Below, piece after piece: positions 13,414 to 14,702 of a stretch of 14,702 nt of DNA. The notes beneath the pieces were generated by a model. It was not told where the DNA came from. It ran no database searches and saw only the letters and a program-made list of their open reading frames with translations. Position 1 is the stretch's first letter; every line of letters starts with the position of its first letter. This stretch comes from Lachnospiraceae bacterium UBA4380 (GTDB taxonomy: Bacteria; Bacillota; Clostridia; Lachnospirales; Lachnospiraceae). The position numbers and the translations under genes are program-made. The DNA lies in contig DGRU01000143.1 of NCBI GenBank assembly GCA_002390025.1, positions 13,359 through 28,060 of the forward strand, in the 5' to 3' direction.

Positions 13414-13800
13414 TTATTCCAGCCAGGGAATCTGCGAGAGCAGTTCATCCAGAGTCATGCCGTACCGGCGGTACAGAATATCGCTCAGCTGCTGACGGCC
13501 TTCCGGATCCGAGAGAACTGCCTTCATTGTGACGAAGGAGTAGCACAGAAAAAGGACATTGATCACAAGCGCAATAACGCCCAGGATCACAGCGAGCCGG
13601 GCGAGCCTGGAAAAGCGCAGATTCCCGCCCTTGGACAGCACTGCAAAAACAATAGCCATAGATGCCAGAAGGCAGGGAGCCAGAACAGGAAAAACAAACA
13701 TGGAAAGAAGAGCGCCTATGCTCAGAAGAAAAGACAGTCTCTCCAGACGGCGCATATAATATTCTTCCCATTTCGGCGGTCTCGTTGCAGTATTATTCAT
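13414..13800 (-). CDS. Small two-helix membrane protein of unknown function
   Basis: 128 residues from the ATG at 13798-13800, which has GAGG six bases before it; an upstream in-frame start (13839) lacks a ribosome site and was not used. It begins MNNTATRPPKWEEYYMRRLE, followed by helices at about 22-52 (LSFLLSIGALLSMFVFPVL and its continuation) and 68-92 (ARLAVILGVIALVINVLFL). A loop FAVLSKGGNLRFSR lies between them, and the soluble C-terminus ends YGMTLDELLSQIPWLE. The two-helix hairpin recalls DUF4190-type proteins, but the match is only in topology. It heads the minus-strand pair with the DUF975-like gene and has its own promoter. Confidence 0.7.
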   Translation of the reverse strand: MNNTATRPPKWEEYYMRRLERLSFLLSIGALLSMFVFPVLAPCLLASMAIVFAVLSKGGNLRFSRLARLAVILGVIALVINVLFLCYSFVTMKAVLSDPEGRQQLSDILYRRYGMTLDELLSQIPWLE

Positions 13801-13867
13801 CAGCGGCCTCAAGCTGATCCGCCTGTCAGCGGTCAGCAATCAATCGAATCAACATTTTTTCTTTTTT

Positions 13868-13896
13868 ATAATAAAGTACATCCTGCAATTTCGCAA
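13868..13896 (-). promoter_or_regulatory. Promoter of the membrane-protein pair
   Basis: On the minus strand, TTGCGA (13896-13891) and TATTAT (13873-13868) have 17 bases between them. RNA would start near 13861, about 60 bases before the ATG at 13800. It is divergent from the metK promoter; the 109 bases between the two -35 boxes hold only short AT-rich repeats (AATATT at 13952 and 13963) and GAGGCCTC at 13977-13984. Confidence 0.6.
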
Positions 13897-14005
13897 TCCT
13901 GAGTGAGCGGCAGAAAGGCAAAACGTGACAGAAGATAAATACTGAAAAGTAAATATTGTCTGAATATTGGACCGGGGAGGCCTCTTGATTTGGATGTTTT
14001 TCACG

Positions 14006-14034
14006 TTGACATACATGGGCTTGTGCTCTATTAT
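14006..14034 (+). promoter_or_regulatory. metK promoter
   Basis: Consensus TTGACA (14006-14011), 17 bases, TATTAT (14029-14034). The predicted start near 14041 is just upstream of the riboswitch, as expected. Confidence 0.85.
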
Positions 14035-14057
14035 ACATTTAATTTAATACTTCTTTT

Positions 14058-14204
14058 CTCTTATTCAGAGTGGTGGAGGTACATAGGACCTGTGAAGCCA
14101 CGGCAACCCCTTAACAGATGCAGATGCGCTGCTTTTTCGCTGCACTGTTCAGGAAGGTGCCTCCCTGAGCGAGAACCGCGGAGCGGTATTTCGAACAATA
14201 AGGG
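14058..14204 (+). promoter_or_regulatory. SAM-I (S-box) riboswitch
   Basis: The aptamer core is plain: CAGAGTGGTGGAGG, then TGAAGCCACGGCAACCCC, and GGAAGGTGCCTCCCTGAGCG, all in the right order. The closing P1 helix pairs CTTATT (14060-14065) with AATAAG (14197-14202), extendable by about two pairs. S-box RNAs bind S-adenosylmethionine and switch off methionine and SAM genes. Placement before the SAM synthetase gene gives end-product control. The expression platform follows at 14202-14242. Confidence 0.95.
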
Positions 14205-14216
14205 TGTGTTGTAATT

Positions 14217-14242
14217 CCGCATGCCCGTCATGTGGTTTTTTT
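14217..14242 (+). terminator. Riboswitch-controlled terminator (expression platform)
   Basis: CCGCATG (14217-14223) pairs with CATGTGG (14229-14235) with one G-U, followed by seven Ts (14236-14242). An antiterminator can form instead: GGGTGTGT (14202-14209) with GCATGCCC (14219-14226), using three wobble pairs. It takes bases from both P1 (14202-14204) and the terminator. SAM binding, by locking P1, would therefore free the terminator and stop metK transcription. Confidence 0.88.
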
Positions 14243-14293
14243 ATGTCATAAATACAGAATTATATAAATCATAATTCAGAAAGAAAGGTGCAA

Positions 14294-14702
14294 ATGGATA
14301 AGTTTATTTTTACTTCGGAATCTGTGACAGAGGGACATCCTGACAAGGTCTGCGACGCGATTTCTGATGCTATTCTGGATGCCTGCATGGAACAGGATCC
14401 CATGAGCCGTGTTGCCTGCGAGACAATGGCATCCACCGGATTTGTTGTTGTCTGCGGTGAGTTCACAACCAATGCCCTTATCAACTACCAGGAAGTGGTC
14501 CGCAAGACCATCCGTGAGATCGGCTATACCAGCTCCGACATCGGATTTGATGCGGATACCTGTGCGGTCATGGTAGCCATTGACCGCCAGTCGCCCGACA
14601 TCGCCATGGGTGTCGACAATGCCCTCGAAAAACGTGCAGACGAGAGTACCATGGAGACGGGTGCCGGCGACCAGGGTATGATGTTCGGCTTTGCCTCCAA
14701 CG
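14294..14702 (+). CDS. metK: S-adenosylmethionine synthetase, N-terminal part
   Basis: The first 136 residues; the gene runs off the window (full enzymes are about 395). It makes SAM from methionine and ATP in the cytosol. [18 protein letters not shown] opens with the universal start; GHPDK (14-18) is in the ATP/Mg site, followed by [12 protein letters not shown]. The signature [12 protein letters not shown] lies at 123-134. AAAGG about 5 bases before ATG 14294 sets the start, 52 bases after the riboswitch terminator. Control by SAM follows from the upstream S-box. No unusual features in the visible part. Confidence 0.97.
   Translation, partial: MDKFIFTSESVTEGHPDKVCDAISDAILDACMEQDPMSRVACETMASTGFVVVCGEFTTNALINYQEVVRKTIREIGYTSSDIGFDADTCAVMVAIDRQSPDIAMGVDNALEKRADESTMETGAGDQGMMFGFASN

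Overview
The window looks like the chromosome of a fairly GC-rich member of the Lachnospiraceae (Clostridia). This is inferred from four things: a SCIFF/ranthipeptide scfA-scfB pair, a second-type ClpX with a long acidic linker, a UDPGP-family uridylyltransferase, and a SAM-I riboswitch in front of metK. No transposase, integrase, CRISPR array, rRNA or tRNA gene was seen. The genes look resident rather than recently acquired.

Layout. 1-1704 (+): the last 20 codons of the six-cysteine peptide gene scfA, a 248-bp strongly structured spacer with a good internal promoter, then the radical-SAM/SPASM maturase scfB. 1715-1972 (-): a small XRE-type repressor converging on scfB. It is transcribed from a clear promoter in an AT-rich region whose 8-bp inverted repeat lies between it and ylmH. 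2151-2954 (+): YlmH-like S4-domain RNA-binding protein. 3103-4356 (+): nucleotidyltransferase of the UTP-sugar-phosphate uridylyltransferase family. 4357-4625: non-coding DNA rich in hairpins, including a block bounded by near-perfect 14-nt inverted ends; one end matches the scfA-scfB spacer. 4626-4901 (+): a 91-residue protein of unknown function whose ribosome site lies in a hairpin. 4902-5177: a two-copy 42-bp repeat, then a strong leader hairpin. 5178-7061 (+): membrane-anchored HtrA-type protease with a Tyr/Ser/Gly-rich N-terminal tail. 7253-9085 (+): ClpX paralogue. 9199-12501 (+): secreted subtilisin-family protease with Ig-like domains and an acidic tail, ending at a bidirectional terminator. 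12617-13800 (-): two membrane proteins, probably one operon with its own promoter. 14006-14702 (+): metK, cut by the window edge, behind a near-consensus promoter and a complete SAM-I riboswitch with a visible terminator/antiterminator switch.

How the genes fit together. Three consecutive genes on one strand (htrA, clpX-like, S8 protease) concern proteolysis at the membrane, in the cytosol and outside the cell. Each has its own leader or promoter, so they form a neighbourhood rather than a proven operon. The scf pair makes a thioether-crosslinked peptide. The least explained material is RNA-level: structured leaders before scfB, the 91-residue gene and htrA, and the repeat-like non-coding blocks. 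All functions are assigned by reading motifs; no database search was run.
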